64,000 bases of DNA from Rudaea sp. 3F27F6 (lineage in GTDB: Bacteria; Pseudomonadota; Gammaproteobacteria; Xanthomonadales; Rhodanobacteraceae). Below the pieces are notes generated by a model. The model saw only the letters and a program-made list of their open reading frames with translations. It did not search any database and was not told the origin of the DNA. Positions 42,915 to 53,500 of this stretch are shown here, piece by piece; the first letter of the stretch is position 1, and every line of letters begins with the position of its first letter. Location of the stretch: the NCBI RefSeq assembly GCF_005503555.1, contig NZ_SCNG01000005.1:248001-312000 (forward strand), given 5' to 3'. The translations under genes were made by a program, and so were the position numbers.

Positions 42915-44729
42915 TCAGTAGAAGCGCAGATTGTCGAGCTCGAACCAGACTTTCTCGCCGGGCTTGCCGCCGGCGGTGAACACGACCTGCTGCAGATCGT
43001 TGCCCGTCCATACCGCGACGGGTTGCTCGCGCCCGAACGGCGCCAGGCCCTTGAGTTCGGCGAACGGAATCTCGACGCTGCGCCACTGCTTGTCGAGCTT
43101 GACCGGCGCCGACCAGCGGCGGCCTTCGAGTCCGCGCAATTCGATACGCTCATTGCCGTCGCCGCCGCGGATGTCGAAGCGGATGCCGCGATACACGCGC
43201 AGATCGACCGGCGCGACCGAACCCAGGCTCAGCGGGAAGATGACGCCGGCATAAGCCTTCGGCTTGTGCGACAGCCGCGCCTGCATCGACAGCGCATGGC
43301 CTTCGCCTTCGCGCGCGACGATCTCGGTCACCTGCACGGTGCGGTCGTTGCCGCCGTCCGCTTCGTCGGTGCGCAAGGTGTCGAGCGCGGTGCGGCCCGA
43401 TGCCTGCTCGAAGTCGTCGATCAATGCCGCGGCGATCTTCTTCGCCGGCAGCGCCGTCTGTGCGTTGCCGGGTGGCAGGCGCGTGCCGGGACCGTGCACC
43501 TGGCGTCCGCCGATAAAGACGCGCTCGATGCGCTGCATGTCGGCGATGTTGTCCCACGGTTTGCCGGCGACGAGGACGAGATCGGCGCGCTTGCCGACCT
43601 CGATCGTGCCGCGATCGCCGAGACCGAGCGCGGCGGCGTTGGCCGCAGTGCCTGCGCGCAGCGCGTCGGCGGGTGTCAGGCCGGCCTGCACGAGCAGTTC
43701 GAGTTCGCGCAAAGTCGCGCGGCCGTGCGGCGTGCCGGGCATGCCCGCGTCGGTGCCGACGAGGACGGTGATGCCGGCATCGTGCAGAGTGCGCACGTTG
43801 GCGAGCGCGGTGGCGAAATTGCGCCGGCGCTGGGCGACACGGCGATCCTGCGCGTCGGCCGGCGGTGCGTGATCCATCTTGACCGGTTCGTAGACCGCCA
43901 GCGTCGGCGTGATGCGCATGCCGTGCTTGCGCATCAGCTCGATCAATTCGGCATCGACCGGCGCGTCGAGCAGGCTGTGCGCGAGCGCGTCGACACCGGC
44001 ACGCGCGGCCTGCTTGCCACGTTCGAGCGTCACCGTGTGGGTGAACACTTCGAGGCCCTTCGCGTGCGCTTCGGCGACGAGCGCGGTCAGCGTGTCCTCG
44101 CCCATGCTGACGTTGTCGGGATCGTTGTTGTAGCGCCAGCCGTCGGTGAACGCCTTGACCAGGTCGGGCTTGTACGCGGCGACCTCGTCGACCGCGGCGC
44201 GCGCGGCGGCCGGCGAGTTGACCCACTGCGTCGTCGCCTCATCGCCCCAGTCGGCACCGTGGCCTAGCGGCGTCGAGATGCGCGCGGCGAAGCGCACGTC
44301 GGGCGTGGCGATCGTTGCCAGCCACTCGCGCCGCGGCGCGTAGGCTTCCGGCGCTTCGTGGAAATCGTTGACTGTGGTGACGCCCGCGGCGAGGTAGGCA
44401 TTGGCGATCTGCGGCAGCGTCGCCGGCGAGCCGCCGGGACTCCAATGCGTGTGCACGTCGATCAGGCCGGGCAGCAGCACCGCGCCTTTGGCGTCGATGC
44501 GCTGCGCGCCGCGCGGCGTGGACAGAGCGTTGCCGATCGCAGTGATGCGGCCGTTCTCGATCAGCACGCTGGCCGCGTACGGCGCGCGCGTCGTGCCGTC
44601 GAAGATCGTCGCGTTGGCGATCAGCAGCGCGTCGCCCGTCGGCGCGACGGCGGGCGAGGGCGCGGCGCAGGCAAACGCGAGCAACGCAGCGGCAAGGGCG
44701 CAGGCGACGGTACGGGAAGCGGGAAGCAT
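42915..44729 (-). CDS. Secreted amidohydrolase with C-terminal CIA30/carbohydrate-binding-like domain
   Basis: The 604-residue protein has its start at ATG 44729. Signal peptide with Cys in ALAAALLAFACAAPS, possibly a lipoprotein. Amidohydrolase core: LLIANATIFDG, LLPGLIDVHTHW (metal HxH), FTHTVTLERG, ALAHSLLD, VLVGTDAGMPG and LADLVLVAGKPW. The last ~165 residues are a CIA30/CBM11-like beta domain (IDDFEQASGRTA, LRVYRGIRFDIRGGDGNERI, WRSVEIPFAELKGL). It lies 4 bases after fecR, so it appears to belong to the signalling operon and may process the receptor's ligand. Confidence 0.85.
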   Translation of the reverse strand: MLPASRTVACALAAALLAFACAAPSPAVAPTGDALLIANATIFDGTTRAPYAASVLIENGRITAIGNALSTPRGAQRIDAKGAVLLPGLIDVHTHWSPGGSPATLPQIANAYLAAGVTTVNDFHEAPEAYAPRREWLATIATPDVRFAARISTPLGHGADWGDEATTQWVNSPAAARAAVDEVAAYKPDLVKAFTDGWRYNNDPDNVSMGEDTLTALVAEAHAKGLEVFTHTVTLERGKQAARAGVDALAHSLLDAPVDAELIELMRKHGMRITPTLAVYEPVKMDHAPPADAQDRRVAQRRRNFATALANVRTLHDAGITVLVGTDAGMPGTPHGRATLRELELLVQAGLTPADALRAGTAANAAALGLGDRGTIEVGKRADLVLVAGKPWDNIADMQRIERVFIGGRQVHGPGTRLPPGNAQTALPAKKIAAALIDDFEQASGRTALDTLRTDEADGGNDRTVQVTEIVAREGEGHALSMQARLSHKPKAYAGVIFPLSLGSVAPVDLRVYRGIRFDIRGGDGNERIELRGLEGRRWSAPVKLDKQWRSVEIPFAELKGLAPFGREQPVAVWTGNDLQQVVFTAGGKPGEKVWFELDNLRFY

Positions 44730-44733
44730 CGGC

Positions 44734-45768
44734 TTATCTCTTTTCCGGCGTCGCGCCGGCGGTATTGGCGGGAGGGGCTGCGGCGGCCTGCGCCGACATC
44801 GTCGTGCCGAACAGATGCACGCTGTTGCCGCGCCGCTCGGCGACGAGGTTGAGGCTTTTCGCGACGCTGTGGGCGAAGCCGACCGGATCGTTGGCCGAGT
44901 ACAGGCCGACGATGCGGCGCGCGCGCAGTGCGGGTTCGTCGATGATGATGTGCACGTCGCTGTAGCGCGCGAACTGGTCGGCCGCGTACTGCAGCGTGTC
45001 GCCGTTGAAAGACAACATGCCGTCGCGCCAGGCGAGCTGGCGCGCGACGCTGTCCTGCGCAATCTGGGCGATTTCGATCGCGTGGCCCTTGCGCGCCGAC
45101 GCCTTGAAGTTTGCCGGCAGGCGCGCGGGCGGTGTCGTTGCGCCGACATCGGCGACGTCGACGATGCCTTCGCGCACGAGCACTTCGGTTTCACCTTCGC
45201 TCTGGCGGTCGACCGAGACGAGGAAGCTCGTGCCGACTGCGGTTACCGACGTCCCTGCGGCATCGACGACGAAAGGCAGCTCGCGGTTCTTGGCAACGTC
45301 GAACACGGCCGCGCCGCGCTTGAGGCGCACGCCGCGCCGCGTGGCGTCGAAGGCGACGTCGACCGCGGAATCGGAATCGAGCGTGATCGTCGAGCCGTCG
45401 GGCAGCGGCACGCGCAGCACTTCCCCTTTGCGCGTTGCGTAGTCGGCGCCGGAATGCGCAGCGTGACGAACGCCGAGCGCGACGACGGCGACGCCCGCGG
45501 CGAGCGCTGCAGCGACACCGAGCGCGCGCAGCCAGCGTCTGGCATCGCCATGCGGTCGCTCGCGTGCGCCGCCGGCAAGCGCGGCGGCGCGGTCGGTGCG
45601 CACATAGACGGCGCGCGCGCGTGCATACGCGCCGAGATGGCGCGAGTCGGCGCGCAGCCAGCGCTCGCGTTCGGCGATGTCGGCGTCGGCGAGCGGCGCG
45701 CGGTCTTCGCGCGCGACCCAGGCCGCGGCGGCCTCGTCGATGCCCGGATCAGGATTGCGGGTCTGCAT
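44734..45768 (-). CDS. fecR: FecR-type anti-sigma factor/sigma regulator
   Basis: The 344-residue protein has an N-terminal sigma-binding DUF4880 segment (AAAAWVAREDRAPLADADIA, ERERWLRADSRHLGAYARAR), one membrane helix (LRALGVAAALAAGVAVVALG), a periplasmic FecR domain (LPDGSTITLDSDSAVDVAFD, TSVTAVGTSFLVSV) and a DUF4974 end (MLSFNGDTLQYAADQFARYS). It relays the receptor signal across the inner membrane to the ECF sigma factor, whose gene overlaps by 20 bases. Confidence 0.92.
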   Translation of the reverse strand: MQTRNPDPGIDEAAAAWVAREDRAPLADADIAERERWLRADSRHLGAYARARAVYVRTDRAAALAGGARERPHGDARRWLRALGVAAALAAGVAVVALGVRHAAHSGADYATRKGEVLRVPLPDGSTITLDSDSAVDVAFDATRRGVRLKRGAAVFDVAKNRELPFVVDAAGTSVTAVGTSFLVSVDRQSEGETEVLVREGIVDVADVGATTPPARLPANFKASARKGHAIEIAQIAQDSVARQLAWRDGMLSFNGDTLQYAADQFARYSDVHIIIDEPALRARRIVGLYSANDPVGFAHSVAKSLNLVAERRGNSVHLFGTTMSAQAAAAPPANTAGATPEKR

Positions 45769-46339
45769 GTTGCCTTACTCGTTTGCCGAAACGGCGCGGC
45801 GCGGGATTCGCGGCGGCGGCCGGTGCGGATTTCATCGATTCCATCAAGAGGCGGATGCCCTTGCAGATGTGTTTTTCCACAGTGTTCTCGCTGAGCCGCA
45901 TGCGCGCGGCGATCTCCTGCTGCGACAGCCCTTCGACGCGGCGCAGGGTGAACGCTTCGCGGCATTGCGCGGGCAGGCGTGCGATCAGGCGGCCGACTAG
46001 GCGCAGTTCCTGTTGCGAGGAAATCGCGCGCTCGGGCGTCGCCGCTTCGTCGGCGACATCGATCCGCTCGAACTCGGAGTACATCTCGATCGCGACGATG
46101 CGCGCGCGCCGCATCGACTGCAGCATCACCGACTGCGCGGTCTTGTACAAATAGGCGCGCGGCTCGCGAATGTGGCCGACGTCATGCAGGGATGCGAGCA
46201 CGGCATACACCTCCTGCACGACGTCGTCCACGTCCTGTCGCTGCGCGCCGCGCCGCACGAGCCAGTCGCGTAGGCCCGGCTCGTGCGGCAGCACGTGCCG
46301 CGCGAGCCACAGCGCGCGATCGTCGGAGACGGCGCTCAT
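45749..46339 (-). CDS. ECF RNA polymerase sigma factor, FecI-like
   Basis: The 196-residue protein starts from ATG 46339; an ATG at 46396 would add 19 Arg-rich residues, and neither has a clear ribosome-binding site. Region 2: DVDDVVQEVYAVLASL and REPRAYLYKTAQSVML; region 4: ARLPAQCREAFTLRRVEGLS and QQEIAARMRLSENTVEKH. It directs RNA polymerase to the promoters of its receptor regulon. Its 3' end overlaps fecR. Confidence 0.92.
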   Translation of the reverse strand: MSAVSDDRALWLARHVLPHEPGLRDWLVRRGAQRQDVDDVVQEVYAVLASLHDVGHIREPRAYLYKTAQSVMLQSMRRARIVAIEMYSEFERIDVADEAATPERAISSQQELRLVGRLIARLPAQCREAFTLRRVEGLSQQEIAARMRLSENTVEKHICKGIRLLMESMKSAPAAAANPAPRRFGKRVRQHADPQS

Positions 46340-46418
46340 CGTGCGCACCGCGCGCGCCGAGGCGCGGCGGAAACGGTGCGCGTACGTTGGCAGCATCTGG
46401 TTTTCATTCTGCTGATGC

Positions 46419-49400
46419 TCAAAAGCCCTTGCTCAAGGTCACATAGTAGTAGCGCGGATACGGCGTGTAGACGAGCGAGTTGTAGCCGAACGTGTCGGAC
46501 GAGATCGGCGGGCGCCGGTCGCGCAGATTGTTGATGCCGACCTTGACCGACGTACGCGAGAGCAGATCGCTGCGCGCGTCGCCGAAGTCGTAGCGCGCGA
46601 ACACGTTGGTGTACAGCGCCGAGTCGATTTCCCAGTTGTGCCCGGTGCTGTCGATCAGTCCGGTGTCGTAGAACGAACTGACGTAGCGCAGGCTCGCGCC
46701 GGCGGTCAGCGGGCCTTTGGTCCAGACGAGGTTGCCGGTCCATTTTATCTTTGGCTTGCCGCCCTGGCCGATCAGGTCGCCGCCACCGGTGATCGACGTG
46801 CCCGGATTGATCGTGCCGGCCGCGCGCGCGGCGAGCAGGGCGGCGATCTCGGGCGAGGGCGAGCGATAGAACTCGATCAGGCGCGTGCCGTTGAGGGCGA
46901 GGTCGAAGCGGCCGATCGCGGTATCGGGTGATTTCCAGTTGATGCCGAAATCGATGCCGCGCACGGTCTGCGGCTGCAGGTTGACGTACTTGTCGAGCAC
47001 GTAGAGCACCTTGCCCGCGGGCGCGAGGCCGGTGCCGGTGTAGCGCGCGATGTCGTCCGCGGTCGGCGCCGCACGTATCACGTTCGGATTCGAAGTGCCC
47101 TGCACGCGGTCGAGGTAGTCGAGGATCAGCGCATTGCCTTCGCCGAACAGGCCGATGATGCCTTTCTGCTGATACTTGAAGTAATCGACCGAGAACGTCG
47201 CGCGGCCGGCCGACTCGGGCAGGAACTGCGGCTGGAAGACGAAGCCTGCGCCGAAGTTTTCCGAAGTCTCGGGTTTGAGATCGGGATTGCCCGAGCGACG
47301 CGCGGTGGTCGAAGAACTCTGGTTGCAGTTGGCGAACGAATTGATCACGCCGCGGCGCAGGTCGGCTTCGCACTGGATATAGTCGGTGCGGATGTTCGAG
47401 CGCGTGACCACGCTGGCGTTGATCTGCTCGAGGTTCGGTGCGCGGAAGCCCTGTGCCCACGAGGTACGGAAGCGCAGGCCTTCGACGATCTGCCAGCCGA
47501 GCGCGATCTTCGGTTTGGCGACCGAACCGAAGTCGCTGTAGTGCTCGGCGCGTCCGGCGATCTGCAGATCGAGCGAGCGCACGAGCGGGATGTTCATCTC
47601 GTTGGAGACGAGCGGCAGCGAGAGTTCTGCGAATGCGCTCGCGACGGTGCGCGAGCCGCGCGTGTCCGGCGTCGGGCTGACGCCGAACAGATCGCTCGGA
47701 TAGCTGATGCCGGTGACCGAGTCGGTGTAGGTAATGGTGCCGTTGACGCGCGGATCGCGGCGGTCGTTCTGTGTTTCGCGCCGTGCTTCCAGGCCGAAGG
47801 CGACGCCGACGTCGCCCGCGCGGTAACTGAAGACGTCGGGACGCGACGCCTTGAAGTCGAGCATCGCGAGCGTGTCGGTGCTCTTGCGCACCGCCTTGAT
47901 GCGGAACGGCGCCGAGGCCGCGTCGGAGTTGACCGGAACGAACGGGTTGTATGCGTTCGGCGTCGAGTCGGCGAGCGCTTTCTGGAAAGCGGTGAGGCTG
48001 ATCTGATCCTGCACGTCGCGCACGGAAGCGCGCGAGTACACGGCCGCGCTCTCCCAATCGAAGCCGAACAGATTGCCGCGCAGGCCGGCGAGCAGGCGGT
48101 ACTGATCGTTGACCACATTGATCTGGGTCGGCGTGGCGAAGCGGTAGCTCGTCATCGTCACCGGCAGGCCGGCGGCGGGGATGTTGAGCCCCGGCAGGCG
48201 GTTCGGATTCGGACTACCGTTCGGCAAGGTTGCCGCGCCGAACGGGTTCCAATAATTCGAGGCTGGAATCGTTACCGGCAGCGACGAGATCGAATTGACC
48301 GGCGGCTGCAATGAATCGGCTTCGGAGCGGTAGTAGCCGGTCTCGCTGAAGAAACCGATGCCGTTCTCGAAATCGTACTTCGTGGTCAGAAACAGATTGA
48401 GGCGGTTGACGTCGGGCGAGATCGAGATCGGCCAGCGCGCCTGCGCGTCCTGGCGCGTGTCGCGGTCCTTGCCCGAAGTCTGCAGCGTGCCGGTGCCGAG
48501 GCAGACGCCGCTCGCGATGCCGACCGCACAGCCGCCGTCGGCGACGGGCTGCGAGTGGAACGCGCCGGCGGCGGTGGTGACGGGCACGCCGTTCGAGGTG
48601 ATCTGCTTGGCGCTCGCAGGCGTGGCGAAGTTGCCCCATTCGCTCGCGGTCAGGCGATTGTCGAGCGCGTTGACGCCGGCGAAGCGCGTGTTGACGAAAT
48701 CGAAGCGACGATCGGAGGTCGAGGTCCAGCCCTGGTCGAGCGAGTTGAGCCCGGTCGTGGTGTAGTAGCTGTAGGCGAGAGTGACGTTGCCGCTCTGATT
48801 CGCGAAGTTCTTGCCGATGACGCCGCTGAGCAAGGTGTCGCGCCATGCGGTGCCTTCGCCGGCTCCGCGCTGGATCGAGATATTGCCGCCGTCGACGTCG
48901 TCGCGCAGGACGTTGTTGACCACACCGGCGACCGCGTCGGTGCCATAGATCGCCGCGGCGCCGTCGAGCAGCACTTCAACGCGCGCGAGATTCTGCACCG
49001 GCACCGCGTTCGCGTTGTAGGTCAGCACCGGCACGAGCTGGTCGTCGGCCTGGCTGGTCGGATGCGTGACCGTGCGCCGGCCGTTGATCAGCAGCAGGGT
49101 ATTGCCGGGGCCGAGCCCGCGCAGATTGACCGAGGCGATGTCGCCGCGCGCATAGTTCGAGCTGTTGCCACCGTTGTTTCCGGTGAAACTCACGTCGCCC
49201 ATCTGCGGGATCGCGCGGTAGAGATCGTCGCCCGAAATCGCGCCGGTCGCTTCGATCTGCTTCGCATCCAAGGTCGTGATCGGCAGGATCGCGGCGGCGG
49301 CCGAACCTTTGATCTGCGTGCCGACGACGGTGACTTCGCCGAGCGAGTGCGTCTCTTTGCCGGCCGCGGCGGGCGTGGTCTGTGCCTGCACGGGCTCGGT

Positions 49401-49781
49401 GGACGATTGCGCCTGGGCCGAGGCGAGCGGCGTCGCGGCGAGCGAAGTGCGCATCGGCGCGGCCGCGCCGAGCGTGATCGTGCGGCCGTCGTCGGCGATC
49501 ACCGCGAGGCCGCTGCCGGCGAGCAGACGTTCGAGCATCGCGTGCGGATCCATCGAGCCCTTGAAGCGTGCGAGCTTGGCGCCGTTGCGCGACGGCGTGC
49601 CCGGCGCGACGATCTGTACGCCGGCCTGGCGCGCGAATTCCGGCAGCACTTCCTCGATCGTGCCGCCTTGCAGATCGAACTCGACATCGCGCGCGAGCGC
49701 GGCCGTCGCCGGCAGCAGCAGGGTGGTCAGAAGACAGGCGCGGATCGCGCGGGTCAGCAACGCCGGCTCGGATGAATGCAT
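46419..49781 (-). CDS. TonB-dependent outer-membrane receptor with STN signalling domain
   Basis: The 1,120-residue protein has a signal peptide to about 31 (LLTTLLLPATAALARD). STN domain 32-105 (FDLQGGTIEEVLPEFARQAG, GLAVIADDGRTITLG) contacts FecR. An Ala/Gln linker leads to the plug (GEVTVVGTQIKG, NLRGLGPGNTLLLINGRR) and a barrel ending YYVTLSKGF, the C-terminal Phe being typical. It imports a ligand with TonB energy and signals outward stress to the sigma/FecR pair. The ligand is unknown. The gene is first in the cluster, upstream of sigma and fecR, the reverse of the Fec order. Confidence 0.93.
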   Translation of the reverse strand: MHSSEPALLTRAIRACLLTTLLLPATAALARDVEFDLQGGTIEEVLPEFARQAGVQIVAPGTPSRNGAKLARFKGSMDPHAMLERLLAGSGLAVIADDGRTITLGAAAPMRTSLAATPLASAQAQSSTEPVQAQTTPAAAGKETHSLGEVTVVGTQIKGSAAAAILPITTLDAKQIEATGAISGDDLYRAIPQMGDVSFTGNNGGNSSNYARGDIASVNLRGLGPGNTLLLINGRRTVTHPTSQADDQLVPVLTYNANAVPVQNLARVEVLLDGAAAIYGTDAVAGVVNNVLRDDVDGGNISIQRGAGEGTAWRDTLLSGVIGKNFANQSGNVTLAYSYYTTTGLNSLDQGWTSTSDRRFDFVNTRFAGVNALDNRLTASEWGNFATPASAKQITSNGVPVTTAAGAFHSQPVADGGCAVGIASGVCLGTGTLQTSGKDRDTRQDAQARWPISISPDVNRLNLFLTTKYDFENGIGFFSETGYYRSEADSLQPPVNSISSLPVTIPASNYWNPFGAATLPNGSPNPNRLPGLNIPAAGLPVTMTSYRFATPTQINVVNDQYRLLAGLRGNLFGFDWESAAVYSRASVRDVQDQISLTAFQKALADSTPNAYNPFVPVNSDAASAPFRIKAVRKSTDTLAMLDFKASRPDVFSYRAGDVGVAFGLEARRETQNDRRDPRVNGTITYTDSVTGISYPSDLFGVSPTPDTRGSRTVASAFAELSLPLVSNEMNIPLVRSLDLQIAGRAEHYSDFGSVAKPKIALGWQIVEGLRFRTSWAQGFRAPNLEQINASVVTRSNIRTDYIQCEADLRRGVINSFANCNQSSSTTARRSGNPDLKPETSENFGAGFVFQPQFLPESAGRATFSVDYFKYQQKGIIGLFGEGNALILDYLDRVQGTSNPNVIRAAPTADDIARYTGTGLAPAGKVLYVLDKYVNLQPQTVRGIDFGINWKSPDTAIGRFDLALNGTRLIEFYRSPSPEIAALLAARAAGTINPGTSITGGGDLIGQGGKPKIKWTGNLVWTKGPLTAGASLRYVSSFYDTGLIDSTGHNWEIDSALYTNVFARYDFGDARSDLLSRTSVKVGINNLRDRRPPISSDTFGYNSLVYTPYPRYYYVTLSKGF

Positions 49782-49935
49782 GAATCTCCCCAGTGAATGG
49801 ATAACCCCGAAAGCGCCTGCTTACCCCGCAAGCGGCGCCGTTTTCAGATCACGATGCACGAGCGTCGAAGTTCCGCCACTCCAATGCAACAATTCGTAGA
49901 TGACGATGCAACAATGATCCCTTTGCGAGGCAGCC

Positions 49936-50307
49936 ATGCGTGAATTTGCGGCAATCGGTGCACTCTTCGGCGCGCTCGGCGTCGTCCTCGGCGCGTTCGG
50001 CGCCCATGCTCTGCGCGGCGTGCTCGACGAAGCCGCGCTGCGGACCTGGCATACCGCGGTCGAATATCAGCTTTGGCACGCGCTCGCGCTGCTCGCAGTG
50101 TCGCTTGCATTGCCGCCGTCGCGCTGGCGCCGGGTGAGCGCGTTCGCGTTCGCCATCGGCATTGTGCTGTTCAGCGGCAGCCTTTATGCGCTAGCTCTGG
50201 GTGCTCCGCGCCTCGTCGGCGTGATCACGCCGTTCGGCGGGGTTGCTTTGATTGCGGGGTGGTCAGCGCTGGCCGTTGCCTGCTTTGCTCTTCGCCGGGA
50301 TCAGTAG
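49936..50307 (+). CDS. DUF423 membrane protein, YgdD-like
   Basis: The 123-residue protein has its start at ATG 49936 with GAGG nearby. Four helices: FAAIGALFGALGVVLGAFGA, LWHALALLAVSLAL, VSAFAFAIGIVLFSGSLYAL and GVALIAGWSALAVACFAL. The GAFGAHALRG motif is the DUF423 hallmark. Function unknown. It is divergent from the TonB receptor gene. Confidence 0.9.
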   Translation: MREFAAIGALFGALGVVLGAFGAHALRGVLDEAALRTWHTAVEYQLWHALALLAVSLALPPSRWRRVSAFAFAIGIVLFSGSLYALALGAPRLVGVITPFGGVALIAGWSALAVACFALRRDQ

Positions 50308-50440
50308 CAGTTGGCGAAAGGTGCCCGCCCGCATCGATTTCTGATAACTCAAACTGGCGAATTCTTGGTCAGCAGATTCACCGTTACCAATGCGTCGATT
50401 GCGCAGGGACAAAGATAGAAAGGAAATCGCGGCCGGCTAA

Positions 50441-50473
50441 TAAAAAAAGCCCCTGGTGTTCGCCGGGGGCTTC
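50441..50473 (-). terminator. Rho-independent terminator of the IPTL-CTERM gene
   Basis: On the minus strand AAGCCCCCGG-loop-CCAGGGGCTT (one C-A mismatch) is followed by seven T. It lies 29 bases after the stop of the surface-protein gene. Confidence 0.85.
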
Positions 50474-50501
50474 GCAATACGACTCAAAGTAATGACTCGT
50501 C

Positions 50502-53500
50502 TCAGCTTCGCCGATAGACGAACAGCGCGCTCAGACCGATCAAGACAAGCAGTGCGAGACTCGACCAACCGCCGAGCGGCGCGGGCACGGCCGGGATCAG
50601 GGCTTGCGCCTGGCCGGTCAGCGTAAGGTTGAGCGAGCCTGCATTGGTCGTCATCGTGATGGTCTGCGTGTAGGTCTGTGCGGCGGCATTCGGCGCGGCT
50701 ATGCCGCTTGCGGAGGCGACGGGTGCGTTCGCGGTCGCGGGGCTGGCCGAGGTCGGTGCGAAGACGTAGCCGATCGTGCACGAAGCGCCCGTGGCGATCG
50801 TGATCGGCAGTGCGCCGCAGGTGCCGCCCGATTGTGCGAATGGTGTCGTCGCAGGCGTCACCGCGGTCACTTGCAGTGCTGCAGTGCCGCTGTTGTTCAA
50901 CGTGGCGAACTGCACCGGGCTGGTCGAGCCGACCGTGACCGGACCGAAGTTGATGCTGGTCGGGCTGATGGCGAGAGTGCCTTGCGTGCCGGTGCCGCTG
51001 AGCGCCACGCTGCCGCCGCCCGGCACGTTGGCTGTCACCGTCAAGGTTTGCGAAGCCGCGCCCGTTGCGGTGGGTGCGTAGGTGTAGCCGATCGTGCACG
51101 AAGCGCCCGCGGCGATCGTGATCGGCAGGACACCACAGGTGCCGCCCGATTGCGCGAACGGTGCGGCTGCTGCGGTCACTGCAGTCACCTGCAAAGAGGC
51201 CGCGCCGGTGTTGCTCAAGGTGACGGATTGAACCGCGCTCGTCGTGCCGACCGGTACCGAACCGAAACTGACACTGCCCGGCGCGATACCGAGCGTGCCT
51301 TGCGTGCCGGTACCGCTGAGCGCGACGCTGCCGCCGCCCGGCACGTTGGCCGTAACGGTCAGCGTTTGTGAGGCCGCGCCCGTTGCGGTCGGTGCGTAGG
51401 TGTAGCCGATCGTGCACGAAGCGCCCGCGGCGATCGTGATTGGCAGCGCACCGCAGGTTCCGCCCGATTGGGCGAACGGCGCGGCGGCTGCAGTCACCGC
51501 GGTCACTTGCAAAGAGGCAGCGCCGGTATTGCTCAACGTGACGGACTGCGCTGCGCTCGTCGTACCGACCGGTACCGAGCCGAAGCTGAGGCTGCCCGGC
51601 GCGACGCCGAGCGTGCCTTGCGTGCCGGTGCCGCTGAGCGCAATCGTGCCGCCGCCGACGTTGGTCGTGACGGTCAGGTTCTGCGAAGCGGGGCCGGCCG
51701 CGGCCGCAGCAAAGGTGTAGCCGATCGTGCACGAGCTGCCTGCGGCGATCGTGATCGGCAGCGCGCCGCAAGTGCCGCCGGACTGCGCGAATGGCGCGAC
51801 GGCGGCAGTCAATGCGGTGACCTGCAGCGACGTGCCGCCCGTGTTGGCGAGGGTGACGTTCTGCGCGGCGCTGGTCGTGCCGACCGGCACGTTGCCGAAT
51901 GCGAGCGGTGCCGGCGTGATGGTCAGCGCGCCCGGAGCGAGGATCGTCGTGGTGTCGGTCTGACTGTTATTGCCTGGAGTCAGATCGGTGACGCCGGCCG
52001 GGACGGTGACCGTAGCCGTGTTCGACAGGGTGCCGCTGGCTGCTGCCGAAACCGCACATATTGCGGTGTAGGTGACACTGCCGCCGACGGGCAGATTGAC
52101 CGTGTCGCTCAGATTGCCGTTGCCGCTTGCTGTGCAGGTGCCGCCGCTGGCGCCGCTGCAGGTCCAGGCGACGCTCGTGCAGCTCGCCGGGAAAGTATCC
52201 GCGACGGTTGCACCGGGCGCATTGCTCGGCCCGGCGTTGCTCGCGACGAGGGTGTAAGTCGTGTTGTTGCCGGCGGTGACCGAGGTCACGCCGTCGCTGT
52301 TGGTGATCGCCAGATCGGCCTGCGGCGTCAGCGTGTCGGTGTCGGTCGCCGAGTTGTTGGCAGGAGTCGGGTCGGTGACCGCACTGGAAACCGTCGCGGT
52401 GTTGCTCAGCGTTCCCGTGGCCGCTGCCGAAATGGTGCAGCTCGCGGTGTAGGTGACCGAAGCGCCGGCCGGCAGGTTGGTCGTGTCGCTGATGTTGCCC
52501 GAGCCGGAGGCCGTGCAGGTGCCGCCGCCCGCGCCGACGCAGGTCCAGGTGCAGGTCAGCGCGGCCGGGAACGTGTCGGCCACGGTGGCGGCCGGCGCGG
52601 CGGAGGGGCCGGCGTTCGATGCGGTGATCGTATACGTCGTCGCGCCGCCCGGAATTGCGTTGGTCACGCCGTCGGTCTTGGTGATGCTGAGGTCGGCTTC
52701 GTTGACCACGCTGAACGTGTCCATCGCGGAGACGCCGCCGACGCCGCTCTGCGGCAGGCCTTCGGCGATGATCGTGATCGCATAGGGCAGGCTGCCCGCG
52801 GTGTTGACGCCGAAGTTGAACTCGACCACGGTGCTCGCGCCGTTGGCGAGCGGCGCGGTCGTCGTGATGACGCCCTCGGCGAGGCTTGAATTGAGGCCGC
52901 CGCCGAGCGGCTGCGCGGCAGGCGTCTGCAGGGTCAGTGCCTGCGCGGTCACCGTCGTCGTGTCGGTCAGGGTGATGGTCTGCGTCGGCGAGTTGAGTGC
53001 GCGCAGATCGAGTTGTCCAGCCGGCGCAGCGCCGCCGGTCAGGGTCGACAGACCGACGATGCGGAAACGCATGGCGATCAGGGCCTGCCCGGAAGAATTC
53101 GTGTACTTGCGCCGGATCTTCAGCGTGCCGCTGGTCCCGTTGGTCACCGCGGTCGAATCGCGCACGAGGTTCGGCGCGGCGCTGTCGGGCTGCGCGGGAT
53201 CGACCACGCTCGACGTCATCGAATCGGCCGTGTGCATCGGCGCCGAGGTCGTGGTGAATGCCGTCATCGTCGGCCCGCGCTGCGGACCCGGCGCGCCGAG
53301 CACCGAGGCGATGCCGTCGATCATGCCGCCCGTGGTGCTGACGAGGACGAAGTCCGCGGCGTTGTTGCCGGTGTCCTGCGGGTATCCCGCGCGCGGCGAG
53401 CCGGTGGGCACGGTGCGCCGCACCCAACTGTGCTGTCCGGACGTGGTGATGCCGGCGGCCGGCGCGAGTCCCGCGCCTTCCTTGTAGTCGGCGTTGGTGA

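Noticed and set aside
50869-51081. Plus-strand open frames across the surface-protein repeats
   Set aside because: They repeat with the 318-bp period of the minus-strand gene and have no independent start signals.
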